Shown: positions 53,041-62,830, numbered from the stretch's first letter. The stretch: DNA of 64,000 nucleotides from Blautia faecis (GCF_020554845.1 NZ_JAJCIA010000021.1:1-64000), one strand, 5' to 3'. A program made the numbers and translations. Notes: a model not told the origin generated them from the letters alone.

Positions 53041-54372
53041 ATGGAGTTTTTGGATGGAAGCTGGAAAAAAGAAGTGAGCAGCTGGGATGCACTGATGGGA
53101 GAAGAACTTCTGAATCAGGAAGCCATCCTGGAGGGCGCCATTCACAGTATCCGCAACATGGGAGATGTTGCATTTGTAATTATCAGAAGAAGAGAGGGTC
53201 TGTTTCAGACCGTTTTTGTAAATGAGGATGTTGATTTTTCCATTCATGATCTGAAAGAAGGCATGACAGTAAGAGTAAAAGGTGTTGTAAATAAAGAAGA
53301 GAGAGCGCCTCATGGCAGAGAGCTTCACATTCGTGAAATTCAGGTGCTGTCTTCTCCGGCTGAACCTCTTCCTCTTGCAATCGATAAATGGAAGCTGAAT
53401 ACTTCTCTGGAAGCCAAATTAAATTACCGTTCCCTTTCCCTCCGCAATATTCAGGAGCGCGCAAGATTTAAAATCCAGGAAGCTTTGACAAGGGCTTTTC
53501 GTGATTATCTCTATGAAAATGGATTTACGGAAATCCATACGCCGAAGATCGGAGCCAGAGGTGCTGAGGGAGGCGCGAACCTGTTTAAACTCAGCTATTT
53601 CCATAAACCGGCTGTTCTGGCTCAGAGCCCACAGTTTTACAAACAGATGATGGTGGGAGTTTTTGACAGAGTATTTGAGACCGGACCTGTTTTCCGTGCT
53701 GAGAAACATAACACCAAGAGACATTTAAATGAATATACAAGTCTTGATTTTGAGATGGGCTATATTGATAGCTTTGAAGAGATTATGGCTATGGAGACTG
53801 GCTTTTTACAGTATGCAATGAAGCTTTTAAAAGAGGATTATGCAAAAGAACTGGAGATCCTGAAGGTTGAGCTTCCAGATGCTTCCAGGATTCCGGCAGT
53901 TCGTTTTGATGTGGCAAAAGAGCTGGTTGCGAAGAAATACTACCGTCAGATCCGTAATCCATTTGATTTGGAGCCGGAGGAGGAAGCCCTGATTGGTCAG
54001 TATTTTAAAGAAGAATATAATGCGGATTTTGTTTTTGTTACCCATTATCCATCTAAGAAGCGTCCGTTCTACGCAATGGATGATCCAGAGGATACCAGAT
54101 TTACGTTAAGCTTTGACCTGCTTTTCCACGGCCTTGAGATCACAACAGGAGGACAGAGAATTCATGATTACAATGCCCTTCTGAAAAAGTTAGAGGACAG
54201 AGGTATGGAGACAGAAGGAATGGAACAGTATCTGGATACATTCAAATACGGTATGCCTCCTCATGGTGGTCTTGGAATCGGTCTGGAGCGTCTTACCATG
54301 CAGCTTCTTGGGGAGGAAAATGTCCGTGAGGCATGCCTGTTCCCAAGAGACCTGAACAGACTGGAGCCATAA
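53041..54372 (+). CDS. aspS2: Archaeal-type aspartyl-tRNA synthetase (aspartate--tRNA(Asn) ligase)
   Basis: This class II synthetase (443 aa) has an N-terminal OB-fold anticodon domain and the class II core. LAQSPQFYKQMM, FRAEKHNTKRHLNEYTS and HGGLGIGLERLTMQ match the short archaeal-type AspRS rather than bacterial AspRS (about 590 aa) or AsnRS. The directly following gatC, gatA and gatB indicate that it charges tRNA-Asn with aspartate for amidation. I chose the ATG at 53041, with GGAGG 8 nt upstream, over an ATG at 53026. A separate discriminating AspRS probably exists elsewhere. AsnRS remains a less likely reading. Confidence 0.85.
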   Translation: MEFLDGSWKKEVSSWDALMGEELLNQEAILEGAIHSIRNMGDVAFVIIRRREGLFQTVFVNEDVDFSIHDLKEGMTVRVKGVVNKEERAPHGRELHIREIQVLSSPAEPLPLAIDKWKLNTSLEAKLNYRSLSLRNIQERARFKIQEALTRAFRDYLYENGFTEIHTPKIGARGAEGGANLFKLSYFHKPAVLAQSPQFYKQMMVGVFDRVFETGPVFRAEKHNTKRHLNEYTSLDFEMGYIDSFEEIMAMETGFLQYAMKLLKEDYAKELEILKVELPDASRIPAVRFDVAKELVAKKYYRQIRNPFDLEPEEEALIGQYFKEEYNADFVFVTHYPSKKRPFYAMDDPEDTRFTLSFDLLFHGLEITTGGQRIHDYNALLKKLEDRGMETEGMEQYLDTFKYGMPPHGGLGIGLERLTMQLLGEENVREACLFPRDLNRLEP

Positions 54373-54450
54373 AAAAGCTGGATATCCAGAAAAGATTTTG
54401 GTATGGATCCAGAGTAGAGCGTAATAATTTCTGTGCAGGAGGATGAGAAA

Positions 54451-54744
54451 ATGGCAAAACAGATTGACGATGAAACCATGGAAAATGTCTGCATTCTTGC
54501 AAAACTTTCGCTTACAGAAGAAGAGAAGGAAAAGGCAAAAAAAGATATGCAGGAAATGCTTGATTATGTAGATAAGCTGGATGAACTGGATACATCCAGT
54601 GTTGAACCAATGTCCCATATTTTTGGCGACCAGAATGTATTTCGTGAGGATGAAGTTACAAATGGTGACAACAGCGAGGCAATGCTTGCAAATGCGCCAA
54701 AAGCCAAAGAAGGACAGTATCAGGTTCCAAAGACCATAGGATAG
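54451..54744 (+). CDS. gatC: Asp/Glu-tRNA amidotransferase subunit C
   Basis: This is the small subunit (97 aa) that holds GatA and GatB together. It has the family's helical N-terminus (ENVCILAKLSLTEEEKEKAK) and the extended tail with SSVEPMSHIFG and FREDEV. I chose the ATG at 54451, with AGGAGG 8 nt upstream; a non-ATG start at 54433 is in frame but overlaps that site. It is the first of gatC-gatA-gatB and follows AspRS2 by 78 nt. Confidence 0.93.
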   Translation: MAKQIDDETMENVCILAKLSLTEEEKEKAKKDMQEMLDYVDKLDELDTSSVEPMSHIFGDQNVFREDEVTNGDNSEAMLANAPKAKEGQYQVPKTIG

Positions 54745-54755
54745 GAGACATTCAC

Positions 54756-56228
54756 ATGGAATTAGAAAAATTAACAGCCTTACAGCTGGCTGATAAGATT
54801 AAAAAACATGAGGTCAGTGTTCTGGACGGCGTCAAGGATGTCTTTTCTAAAATAGAGGAAAAAGATAACAGAATCCACGCATATCTGGACACTTATAAAA
54901 AAGAAGCGTATGCAAGAGCAAAAGAGGTGGAAAAAGGCATTGAGGACGGAACTTATACCGGTCCTCTTGCCGGTGTTCCCATTGCCATCAAAGATAACAT
55001 TTGTGTACAGGGAAAACCTACTACCTGTGCGTCAAAAATTCTGGAAGGATTTGTTCCCCAGTATCAGGCAGAGGTGATCAGCCGGCTTGAAAAAGCAGGA
55101 ATGATCATTATCGGAAAAACAAATATGGATGAGTTTGCCATGGGAAGTACGACGGAAACTTCTGCCTATGGCATTACCAGAAATCCATGGAATACAGAGC
55201 ATGTTCCAGGCGGCTCCTCAGGTGGCTCCTGTGCAGCTGTAGCAGCAGGAGAGGCTTATCTGGCACTGGGCTCTGATACAGGAGGTTCCATCCGCCAGCC
55301 AAGCTCTTATTGTGGTGTAACAGGAATGAAGCCTACTTATGGTACGGTTTCCCGTTATGGGCTGGTTGCATATGCCTCTTCTCTGGATCAGATCGGACCG
55401 ATTGGAAAAGATGTGGCAGATTGCGCAGCACTTCTGGAAGTGATCGCTGGCCATGATCCGAAAGACAGTACTTCCATTGACCGAAAAGACCTGGATTTTT
55501 CCAGTGAGATGACAGATAAGATTACAGGAATGAAATTTGGTGTTCCGAAGGAATATCTGTCAGAGGGAATTTCGCCAGAGGTAAAAGATGCCTTTATGGA
55601 AACCCTGAAAGTGCTGACCCAGATGGGAGCAATTGTAGAATTTTTCTCTGTCAAAACTATGGAATATATGATTCCGGCATACTATATTATTGCCAGCGCA
55701 GAAGCAAGCTCCAACCTGGAGCGCTTTGATGGCGTAAAATATGGCTATCGTGCAAAAGAATATGACGGGCTTCATGATATGTATAAATGTACTAGAACGG
55801 AGGGCTTTGGAGAAGAAGTAAAACGTCGTATCATGCTTGGTTCCTTTGTTTTAAGCTCTGGTTATTACGATGCTTATTATCTGAAAGCCCTGCGCACCAA
55901 AGCACTTATTAAAAAAGAGTTTGATCAGGCTTTTGGAAAATATGACGTGCTTCTTGCCCCGGCAGCTCCTTATACAGCGCCGAAGATCGGAGAAAGCTTA
56001 AAAGACCCTATGGCAATGTACCTTGGGGATATTTATACAGTTGCCGTAAATCTTTGCGGACTTCCCGGAATTACAGTTCCCTGCGGAAAAGACAGTGCCG
56101 GACTTCCAATCGGAATCCAGATGATCGGAGACTGTTTTATGGAAAGGAAGATCCTTCGTGCTGCCCATGCCTATGAAAGCGTAAGAGGAGATTTTGGAAC
56201 ACCAGAGGAAGGAGGTAAGAGAGCATGA
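54756..56228 (+). CDS. gatA: Asp/Glu-tRNA amidotransferase subunit A
   Basis: This is the glutaminase subunit of the amidase-signature family (490 aa). It releases ammonia from glutamine for transfer to the misacylated tRNA. The catalytic Ser-cisSer-Lys triad is visible: Lys in VPIAIKDNI, and the Gly/Ser-rich block GGSSGGSCAAVAAG followed by GSDTGGSIRQPSSYCG. It starts 11 nt after gatC and overlaps gatB by 4 bp (ATGA). It ties protein synthesis to glutamine supply, next to the glutamine gene island. Confidence 0.96.
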   Translation: MELEKLTALQLADKIKKHEVSVLDGVKDVFSKIEEKDNRIHAYLDTYKKEAYARAKEVEKGIEDGTYTGPLAGVPIAIKDNICVQGKPTTCASKILEGFVPQYQAEVISRLEKAGMIIIGKTNMDEFAMGSTTETSAYGITRNPWNTEHVPGGSSGGSCAAVAAGEAYLALGSDTGGSIRQPSSYCGVTGMKPTYGTVSRYGLVAYASSLDQIGPIGKDVADCAALLEVIAGHDPKDSTSIDRKDLDFSSEMTDKITGMKFGVPKEYLSEGISPEVKDAFMETLKVLTQMGAIVEFFSVKTMEYMIPAYYIIASAEASSNLERFDGVKYGYRAKEYDGLHDMYKCTRTEGFGEEVKRRIMLGSFVLSSGYYDAYYLKALRTKALIKKEFDQAFGKYDVLLAPAAPYTAPKIGESLKDPMAMYLGDIYTVAVNLCGLPGITVPCGKDSAGLPIGIQMIGDCFMERKILRAAHAYESVRGDFGTPEEGGKRA

Positions 56229-57664
56229 AACAGTATGAGACTATTATCGGACTTGAGGTTCATGTAGAACTTGCCACCAGAACAAAGATTTTCTGCGGCT
56301 GCTCCACAGCATTTGGAGGGGCACCCAATACCCACACCTGTCCGGTGTGTACTGGTATGCCAGGTTCTCTTCCGGTATTAAACAAAAAGGTGGTAGAATT
56401 TGCCCTGCGCGCAGGACTTGCCACAAACTGCAGCATCAATCAGTATTGCAAATTTGACCGTAAGAACTATTTTTATCCGGATAATCCGCAGAACTACCAG
56501 ATTTCCCAGCTGTATCTGCCAATCTGCCATGATGGATTTGTGGAGATCGAGACAGAAGCTGGTAAGAAAAAAGTCCGGATCCATGAGATGCATATGGAGG
56601 AGGACGCAGGTAAGCTGATCCATGATGAGTGGGAGGACTGCTCTTTGGTAGATTACAACCGAAGCGGTGTTCCTCTGATCGAGATCGTTTCTGAGCCGGA
56701 TATGAGAAGTGCAGATGAGGTTATCGCTTATCTGGAGAAGCTTCGTTGTACCATGCAGTATCTGGGTGTTTCCGATTGTAAGCTTCAGGAGGGCTCCATG
56801 CGTGCTGATGTGAACCTTTCTGTGAGAGTGGCAGGAAGCGATACACTTGGAACCAGAACAGAGATGAAGAACCTGAACTCTTTTAAGGCCATAGCACATG
56901 CTATTGAGGGCGAAAGAGAGCGTCAGATCGAGCTTCTGGAGATGGGTAAAAGCGTTACCCAGGAGACCAGAAGATGGGATGACAATAAAGAGTCTTCTCA
57001 TGCAATGCGTTCTAAGGAGGATGCAAAGGATTACCGCTATTTCCCGGATCCAGATCTTCCGCCGATCCATATTTCTGATGAGTGGATCGCAAAAATCAGA
57101 ACTGAGCTGCCGGAGTTCCGGGAGGAGAAGGCTGCCCGTTATCAGAGTGAGTTTGGTCTTCCGGAGTATGATTCCCAGATTCTTACAGAGTCCAGACATC
57201 TGGCTGCTTTGTTTGAAGATGTGGCTACGCTGAGCGGCAACCCGAAAAAGGCGGCAAACTGGTTTATGGTGGAAGTGCTTCGTCTTATGAAGGAAAAAGG
57301 CATTGAGGCTGAGAAGTTAAGATTTACACCGCAGCATCTTGCAGATCTTCTTACAATGGTCGATAAGAAGGAGGTAAGCCCACAGAACGCCAAGAAGGTA
57401 TTTGAAAAGGTATTTGATGAGGATGTTGATCCGATCGCTTATGTGGAAGAGCATGGCTTAAAGATCGTGGAGGATACCGGGCTTCTTAGCAGCACCATCA
57501 GCAGGATTCTGGATGAGAACCCTGGACCGCTGTCTGAGCTTCTTGGAGGTAAAGAGAAGGTTATGGGCTTCTTTGTCGGTCAGATCATGAAGGAAATGAA
57601 GGGCAAGGCAAATCCGGCAAGCGTGAGAGAGGCGTTGCTGGCTGAGGTTGAGAAGAGAAAGTAG
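56225..57664 (+). CDS. gatB: Asp/Glu-tRNA amidotransferase subunit B
   Basis: This is the tRNA-binding and kinase subunit (479 aa). It activates the aspartyl or glutamyl group with ATP and receives ammonia from GatA. Motifs include GLEVHVELATRTKIFCGC with the zinc cysteines, DRKNYFYPDNPQNYQISQ, HMEEDAGKL and DYNRSGVPLIEIVSEPD. The C-terminal tail ends in a YqeY-like domain. It overlaps gatA by 4 bp, and dapL follows after 20 nt. Confidence 0.96.
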   Translation: MKQYETIIGLEVHVELATRTKIFCGCSTAFGGAPNTHTCPVCTGMPGSLPVLNKKVVEFALRAGLATNCSINQYCKFDRKNYFYPDNPQNYQISQLYLPICHDGFVEIETEAGKKKVRIHEMHMEEDAGKLIHDEWEDCSLVDYNRSGVPLIEIVSEPDMRSADEVIAYLEKLRCTMQYLGVSDCKLQEGSMRADVNLSVRVAGSDTLGTRTEMKNLNSFKAIAHAIEGERERQIELLEMGKSVTQETRRWDDNKESSHAMRSKEDAKDYRYFPDPDLPPIHISDEWIAKIRTELPEFREEKAARYQSEFGLPEYDSQILTESRHLAALFEDVATLSGNPKKAANWFMVEVLRLMKEKGIEAEKLRFTPQHLADLLTMVDKKEVSPQNAKKVFEKVFDEDVDPIAYVEEHGLKIVEDTGLLSSTISRILDENPGPLSELLGGKEKVMGFFVGQIMKEMKGKANPASVREALLAEVEKRK

Positions 57665-57684
57665 ATTTACAGGAGGATAATCAG

Positions 57685-58899
57685 ATGGTTACCGTTAATC
57701 ATAATTATTTAAAACTGCCAGGAAGCTATCTTTTTTCTACAATTGGAAAAAAAGTGCGTGCCTACAAAGAAGAGAATCCGGATAAAGAGGTGATCAGCCT
57801 TGGTATTGGTGATGTGACACAGCCGCTGGTTCCGGCTATTATTGATGCTCTTCACGGGGCAGTCGAGGAGATGGCTCACGCAGAGACTTTTCACGGTTAT
57901 GCGCCAGATCTGGGGTATGAATTTCTAAGAAGGGCAATCGCAAAGAACGATTACCAGGACAGAGGATGCGATGTTGCAGCAGATGAGATTTTTGTTTCTG
58001 ATGGTGCAAAAAGTGATTCCGGTAATATTCAGGAGATTTTCGGAACAGATAATAAGGTTGCTGTGTGTGACCCGGTTTATCCGGTTTATGTGGATACCAA
58101 TGTTATGGCGGGCCGTACCGGAGAGTATAATACGGTTCGTGAAAATTTTGACGGTGTGATCTATATGCCATGCCGCAAGGAGAATGGATTTTTGCCGGAG
58201 CTTCCATCAGAAGTGCCGGATCTGATCTATCTTTGCTTTCCAAATAATCCGACCGGTTCTGCTATTACAAAGGATGAACTGCAGAAATGGGTGGATTATG
58301 CCAACAAAAATGGCTGTGTGATCATTTATGATGCAGCTTATGAGGCTTATATCTCTGAGGAAAATGTACCGCACAGTATTTATGAGTGCGAGGGTGCGAG
58401 AACATGCGCGATTGAACTTCGAAGCTTTTCTAAGAATGCCGGATTTACTGGTGTTCGTCTTGGATTTACGGTTATTCCGAAGGAACTGGTACGAGATGGG
58501 GTATCACTTCACAGTCTGTGGGCAAGACGTCACGGCACCAAGTTTAACGGTGCTCCTTATATTGTACAGAAGGCAGGAGAGGCTGTCTATTCTGAGGCAG
58601 GTAAGGCTCAGCTGAAGGATCAGGTTGGCTATTATATGAGAAATGCAAAGCTGATCCATGATGAGCTGACAAAAGCTGGCTTCTCTGTTTCCGGTGGTGT
58701 GAACGCGCCTTATATCTGGCTGGAAACACCGGATAAAATGACTTCCTGGGAGTTTTTTGATTATCTCCTTAAAAATGCAAATGTGGTTGGTACGCCAGGT
58801 TCTGGTTTTGGTTCTCATGGAGAGGGCTATTTCCGTCTGACTGCGTTTGGAACTTATGAGAATACTCTGAAAGCCATTGACAGGATCAAGAGTTTGTAA
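57685..58899 (+). CDS. dapL: LL-diaminopimelate aminotransferase
   Basis: DapL makes LL-diaminopimelate directly from tetrahydrodipicolinate and glutamate, the short route to lysine and cell-wall diaminopimelate (404 aa). It is a class I/II PLP aminotransferase. Signatures are the N-terminal LPGSYLFSTIGKKV, the LGIGDVTQPLVPA block and the PLP lysine in SFSKNAGFTGVRLG. The glutamate donor links it to the nitrogen genes. It follows gatB by 20 nt with an AGGAGG site, so it probably belongs to the aspS2-gatCAB transcript, which a terminator at 58926 closes. Confidence 0.94.
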   Translation: MVTVNHNYLKLPGSYLFSTIGKKVRAYKEENPDKEVISLGIGDVTQPLVPAIIDALHGAVEEMAHAETFHGYAPDLGYEFLRRAIAKNDYQDRGCDVAADEIFVSDGAKSDSGNIQEIFGTDNKVAVCDPVYPVYVDTNVMAGRTGEYNTVRENFDGVIYMPCRKENGFLPELPSEVPDLIYLCFPNNPTGSAITKDELQKWVDYANKNGCVIIYDAAYEAYISEENVPHSIYECEGARTCAIELRSFSKNAGFTGVRLGFTVIPKELVRDGVSLHSLWARRHGTKFNGAPYIVQKAGEAVYSEAGKAQLKDQVGYYMRNAKLIHDELTKAGFSVSGGVNAPYIWLETPDKMTSWEFFDYLLKNANVVGTPGSGFGSHGEGYFRLTAFGTYENTLKAIDRIKSL

Positions 58900-58925
58900 T
58901 TATAATTGAAGAAAGCTGAAAAACA

Positions 58926-58963
58926 GGGCGCATCTCTGGCGAAAGCTGGGGATGTGCCCTTTT
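58926..58963 (+). terminator. Terminator after dapL
   Basis: GGGCGCATCTC pairs with GGGGATGTGCCC around the loop, then TTTT. Confidence 0.75.
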
Positions 58964-58982
58964 ACGAAGGAGGAGTCTGGAT

Positions 58983-59312
58983 ATGAAGATCAATCGTATT
59001 GAGCATATGTGTGAGGGGAATGGACATGTGATTATCAAGGAGCTGCTGGATGAGCAGCAGTTAAATGGGAAGTGCGGGCTTTATGCAGAGGTGACTCTGG
59101 AACCGGGATGTTCTCTTGGCTTTCATATGCATTATGGGGAGAGTGAGACCTATTATATTCTGACCGGGGAAGGGGAATATAATGACAATGGGACTTCCTG
59201 GAGACATGTGAAAGCAGGCGATATTACCTTTACACCAGATGGAAGAGGTCATGGACTGGCGAATACGGGGAATACGGATCTGGTGTTTATGGCGTTGATT
59301 ATTAAAGATTGA
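58983..59312 (+). CDS. Cupin domain protein
   Basis: This is a single-domain cupin (109 aa). Cupin motif 1 is visible as GFHMHYGESETYYILTGEGE, with two His and a Glu able to bind a metal. Motif 2 is PDGRGHGLANTG, with the fourth ligand His. There is no signal peptide. It stands alone with an AGGAGG site. Such small cupins may be sugar-related enzymes or ligand sensors; the function is not predictable here. Confidence 0.82.
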   Translation: MKINRIEHMCEGNGHVIIKELLDEQQLNGKCGLYAEVTLEPGCSLGFHMHYGESETYYILTGEGEYNDNGTSWRHVKAGDITFTPDGRGHGLANTGNTDLVFMALIIKD

Positions 59313-59506
59313 GAGTGTTGCTATGCTCGCAAACCTGCCGAAAATCCCCAAGCCCCACAAGCAGTACCCGCTGCCACCTCCCCTGTGTATCGGTTGGAAC
59401 TGGTTCAAATGTGGTATGACTTATCACTTTGGAGAGCGGGGCTCGCAAAACGATTGCGGGGGTGTGGCAAAGGGAAAAGTATAGAAAAATATTTAGGAGT
59501 TTAGAA
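59313..59506. other. Intergenic region before the aminopeptidase gene
   Basis: No gene was seen. GCTCGCAAAC (59329-59338) recurs as GCTCGCAAAA (59440-59449), followed by CGATTGCGGG, which resembles CGATTGCAGGG in the 17.39 kb repeat region. No clear terminator or promoter was found. Confidence 0.4.
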
Positions 59507-60769
59507 ATGAATCATACAGCAGAGAAATTACTTACATTTATCAAAGAGAGCCCTACTGCATTTCAGGCAGTGGAGATGATGAAAACAAGATTTACGGAGA
59601 ATGGATTTACAGAGTTAAAGGAAGATGAGCACTGGGAGATAAAAAACGGTGGGAAGTATTTTGTGATCCGGAATCATTCGGCAATCATTGCATTTACCGT
59701 GCCAGAGGTTTCCAGCGACGTGTTCCATATTATTGCAAGCCACAGTGATTCCCCGTCTTTGAAGATCAAGGAGAATCCAGAGATGGTGGAAAATGGGTAT
59801 GTGAAGCTGAATGTGGAACTTTATGGTGGTGCGCTTCTGGCTCCCTGGTTTGACCGCCCCCTTTCTGTGGCTGGACGTCTGATCGTGAAGGAGGATGAAC
59901 AGATTTGTGAGAAGCTTGTGACTGTGGACAAAGATATGTTGATGATCCCGAATCTGGCTATCCATATGAATCGTGAGGCGAACAGCGGTTATAAGTATAA
60001 TGTGCAGAAGGATATGCTTCCTCTTTATGGCCTGGAGAGCGCTAAGGGATCTTTCTTTAAAACTGTGGCAGAGGCAGCAGGGGTGAAAGAAGAGGACATT
60101 CTGGGACATGATCTGTTCCTTTATAACCGCATGCCTGGTACGGTTTGGGGCAGTGAGGAGGAATTTGTCTCTGCGCCAAGACTGGATGATCTGCAGTGCG
60201 CTTTTTCCTCTATGGAAGGACTGATTGCTGGAAAAAATGAGAAGAGCATCTGTGTACATATGGTAATGGATAATGAAGAGGTGGGAAGCGGCACCAGGCA
60301 GGGGGCTGCATCTACTTTCCTTCGGGATACCCTCCTTCGCATTAATCTGGGGCTTGGAAGAAGCTACGAGGATTATCTGATCTCTCTGGCAAAGAGCTTT
60401 ATGATCTCTGCGGATAATGCACATGCGATTCATCCGAACTACCCTGAGAAGGCGGATCCGGTGAACCGACCGCATATTAATGCCGGAATTGCGGTGAAGT
60501 ATAATGCGAACCAGAAGTACTGCACAGATGGTATTTCGGCAGCGATGTTTAAGGAACTCTGTAAAGAGGCAGGGGTATCCTGTCAGGTTTACGTGAATCG
60601 TTCGGACGTAGCCGGCGGCTCCACTCTGGGAAATATTTCCAATACGCAGGTGGCTTTAAATACAGTAGATATTGGACTGCCGCAGCTGGCTATGCATTCT
60701 CCTTATGAGACTGCCGGTGTGAAAGATACCTGCGACTTTGTAAAGCTTGCGGGGGTATTTTATGCCTGA
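59507..60769 (+). CDS. apeB: M18 family aminopeptidase
   Basis: This is a zinc metallo-aminopeptidase (420 aa) that cleaves N-terminal residues, often acidic ones, from cytoplasmic peptides. Metal-binding and catalytic segments are visible: IIASHSDSPSLKIKEN, the middle block APRLDDLQCA, DNEEVGSGTRQGA, and His in PYETAGVKD-adjacent sequence near the C-terminus. I chose the ATG at 59507, with AGGAG 8 nt upstream, over in-frame starts in the repeat-like leader. It overlaps the HAD gene by 8 bp, starting a three-gene unit. Confidence 0.92.
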   Translation: MNHTAEKLLTFIKESPTAFQAVEMMKTRFTENGFTELKEDEHWEIKNGGKYFVIRNHSAIIAFTVPEVSSDVFHIIASHSDSPSLKIKENPEMVENGYVKLNVELYGGALLAPWFDRPLSVAGRLIVKEDEQICEKLVTVDKDMLMIPNLAIHMNREANSGYKYNVQKDMLPLYGLESAKGSFFKTVAEAAGVKEEDILGHDLFLYNRMPGTVWGSEEEFVSAPRLDDLQCAFSSMEGLIAGKNEKSICVHMVMDNEEVGSGTRQGAASTFLRDTLLRINLGLGRSYEDYLISLAKSFMISADNAHAIHPNYPEKADPVNRPHINAGIAVKYNANQKYCTDGISAAMFKELCKEAGVSCQVYVNRSDVAGGSTLGNISNTQVALNTVDIGLPQLAMHSPYETAGVKDTCDFVKLAGVFYA

Positions 60770-61631
60770 TAACATTTTCAAGGGAAGCTATGAAGGTGCT
60801 TCTTCTACAGGAAGTGGACAGCAGATTCACAAAAAAGCAGTGTTTTTTGATGCTGATGGTACGATCTGTGATATTGAAAAGGGGACACCGGCCAGTGCTG
60901 TAGAGGCGATTACAAAACTGGTGAAGAATGGCCATCAGGCATGGCTGTGTACAGGAAGAAGCAGGGCGTTTGTGCCTGATTATCTGGAACAGATCCCTTT
61001 TACGGGAATGATCAGTGCCTGTGGATGTACCATTGAGAAAGATGGCAAAAGGCTTTTTAACAAGGAGATGACCACGGAGGAGGCATGGCATTCGGTGGAG
61101 GTCCTTCGGAAATACGGCATGATTCCGGTGATGGAGGGTGCCGACTGGATGTACTACGATAAGGATGAGTATAATACAGATATTAACTGGTATGCTGATC
61201 TGATCACAAAGGCTCTGGGGGGTAAGTGGCGTCCTGTTAAGGGGTATGAACACGACCTTCATATTAATAAGATCAGTTCTAAGATCGTGCCGGGAAGTGA
61301 TCCTGAGAAGGCCTGTGCGGAGCTTGAGGACTATTATGAGTTTATTGGCCATGTAGGGGAAGGTCTTGCCGGGGATACCATTGAGATGATCCCGAAAGGC
61401 TTTTCCAAGGCTGTTGGCATTGCGGCTGTATGCAGGATTTTTGATATTGCACATGAGGATACCATTGTATTTGGTGACAGCAATAATGACCTGTCTATGT
61501 TCGAATATGCAAAGACGAAGGTGGCAATGGGAAATGCGGCGCCTGGAATCAAGAAGCTGGCTGATTACGTGACAACGGATATTTTTCATTACGGGATTAA
61601 GAACGGGCTGGAGCATCTGGGACTGATATGA
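60762..61631 (+). CDS. HAD family phosphatase (Cof type)
   Basis: This is a haloacid dehalogenase hydrolase with the type IIB cap (289 aa). Motif I is FFDADGTICD, motif II is LCTGRSRA, and the late motifs III and IV are in SKAVGIAAVC and FGDSNNDLSMF. Such enzymes dephosphorylate sugar phosphates or cofactors such as FMN or PLP; the exact substrate is unknown. The start ATG at 60762 lies within the end of the aminopeptidase gene, and its stop overlaps the next start by 4 bp (ATGA). The three genes are thus tightly coupled. Confidence 0.88.
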   Translation: MPDNIFKGSYEGASSTGSGQQIHKKAVFFDADGTICDIEKGTPASAVEAITKLVKNGHQAWLCTGRSRAFVPDYLEQIPFTGMISACGCTIEKDGKRLFNKEMTTEEAWHSVEVLRKYGMIPVMEGADWMYYDKDEYNTDINWYADLITKALGGKWRPVKGYEHDLHINKISSKIVPGSDPEKACAELEDYYEFIGHVGEGLAGDTIEMIPKGFSKAVGIAAVCRIFDIAHEDTIVFGDSNNDLSMFEYAKTKVAMGNAAPGIKKLADYVTTDIFHYGIKNGLEHLGLI

Positions 61632-62821
61632 CACAAGGATTAAATTACCAATGTAAATTTGAAAAATACAAAGAAGAACTGATAAAATTGCGGCGGCATT
61701 TCCACAGGCATCCGGAGCTGGGGCTTCAGGAGTTTGAGACTTCAGCGTTTATACAGGATTATCTGGGAAAACTAGGCTACCGGTTTCGGATTGTGGAGCC
61801 TACGGGGATCATTGCGGAGCATCCCTGTCAGGATGCGGCAGCTTTTGCCGGCAAAAAGAAGGTTGTGCTTCGTGCAGAGCTGGATGCACTTCCTATACAG
61901 GAACAAACCGGACTGCCTTACGCATCGGAAAATGCCGGAGTCATGCATGCCTGTGGTCATGATGGCATCGTGGCTTCGGCGTTGGTGCTGGCGAGGATTC
62001 TGGTGGAAGAGGGAGAGGCTTTTCCAGTACGGATGCGGTTTCTTTTTGAACCTGCTGAAGAAATCGGTGAAGGTGCAAAGCGAATGCTGGCAGCAGGTGC
62101 CCTTGATGGAGAACCGGATATTTTTCTCATGTTTCATTACGCAGTGGATCAGTCTTTTGGAATGGCAGTGCATGAGGGACAGGCTTCGGCTATGATCAAT
62201 GGCATGGAAATCCGTGTTCATGGAAAATCCAGCCACTGGTGTGAGGCTCATAAGGGAATTGACAGTATTTATGCGGCTTCCCTGGTGGTAAAAGCCCTTC
62301 ATGATCTGAATGAAGCGTATCAAGGAAAAGGTCCCTGCCTGATTGGAATCGGAACCATTCATGGTGGAGAATACTCTAATATTATTACAGATCTTGTGAC
62401 TCTTCGGGGAAATATCCGGGCTGCTTATGAAGAAGATTACCAGGCGCTGGATAAGCGGATGAAGGAAACCTTGAATGAAATAGAAGCAAGGACGGGAACA
62501 AGGATCGAGTTGGAATATCCAAAGCCTGCGGTTCTGCCTTTTGCAAATGATCCGGAGCTTACCAGGATTGCGGAAACTGCAGGAAGGAAGATATTTGGAG
62601 AACAGTTTCTTCTGGAAGGCGAAGAGCAGCTGTTTTTGTCCGGAGACAATGCCTATCGGTATTTTTTACATACAAAGGGCTTGTTCAGTGTATTTCTGGC
62701 AGGAATTCCTGATAAGGGTTATCCGCTGCATCATCCGAAATTCCAGATTGATGAGAATATTTTGCCATATAGCCTGGAGGCGTTGTATGAGATACTGTCT
62801 GGCATTGACAGGGATATATAA
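61628..62821 (+). CDS. M20 family metal-dependent amidohydrolase
   Basis: This is a zinc peptidase/amidohydrolase of the M20D type (397 aa), the group of N-acyl-amino-acid and hippurate hydrolases. The first His is in RRHFHRHPELGLQEFE. The metal block is MHACGHDGIVASAL and the catalytic Glu pair is in FEPAEEIGEGAKRM. The late His is in HHPKFQID. A dimerisation domain sits between them (GKSSHWCEAHKGID). It overlaps the HAD gene by 4 bp. It may release amino acids from acylated forms. No strong terminator was seen before the convergent AEC gene, which ends 10 nt away. Confidence 0.9.
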   Translation: MTQGLNYQCKFEKYKEELIKLRRHFHRHPELGLQEFETSAFIQDYLGKLGYRFRIVEPTGIIAEHPCQDAAAFAGKKKVVLRAELDALPIQEQTGLPYASENAGVMHACGHDGIVASALVLARILVEEGEAFPVRMRFLFEPAEEIGEGAKRMLAAGALDGEPDIFLMFHYAVDQSFGMAVHEGQASAMINGMEIRVHGKSSHWCEAHKGIDSIYAASLVVKALHDLNEAYQGKGPCLIGIGTIHGGEYSNIITDLVTLRGNIRAAYEEDYQALDKRMKETLNEIEARTGTRIELEYPKPAVLPFANDPELTRIAETAGRKIFGEQFLLEGEEQLFLSGDNAYRYFLHTKGLFSVFLAGIPDKGYPLHHPKFQIDENILPYSLEALYEILSGIDRDI

Positions 62822-62830
62822 CAGAATCCA

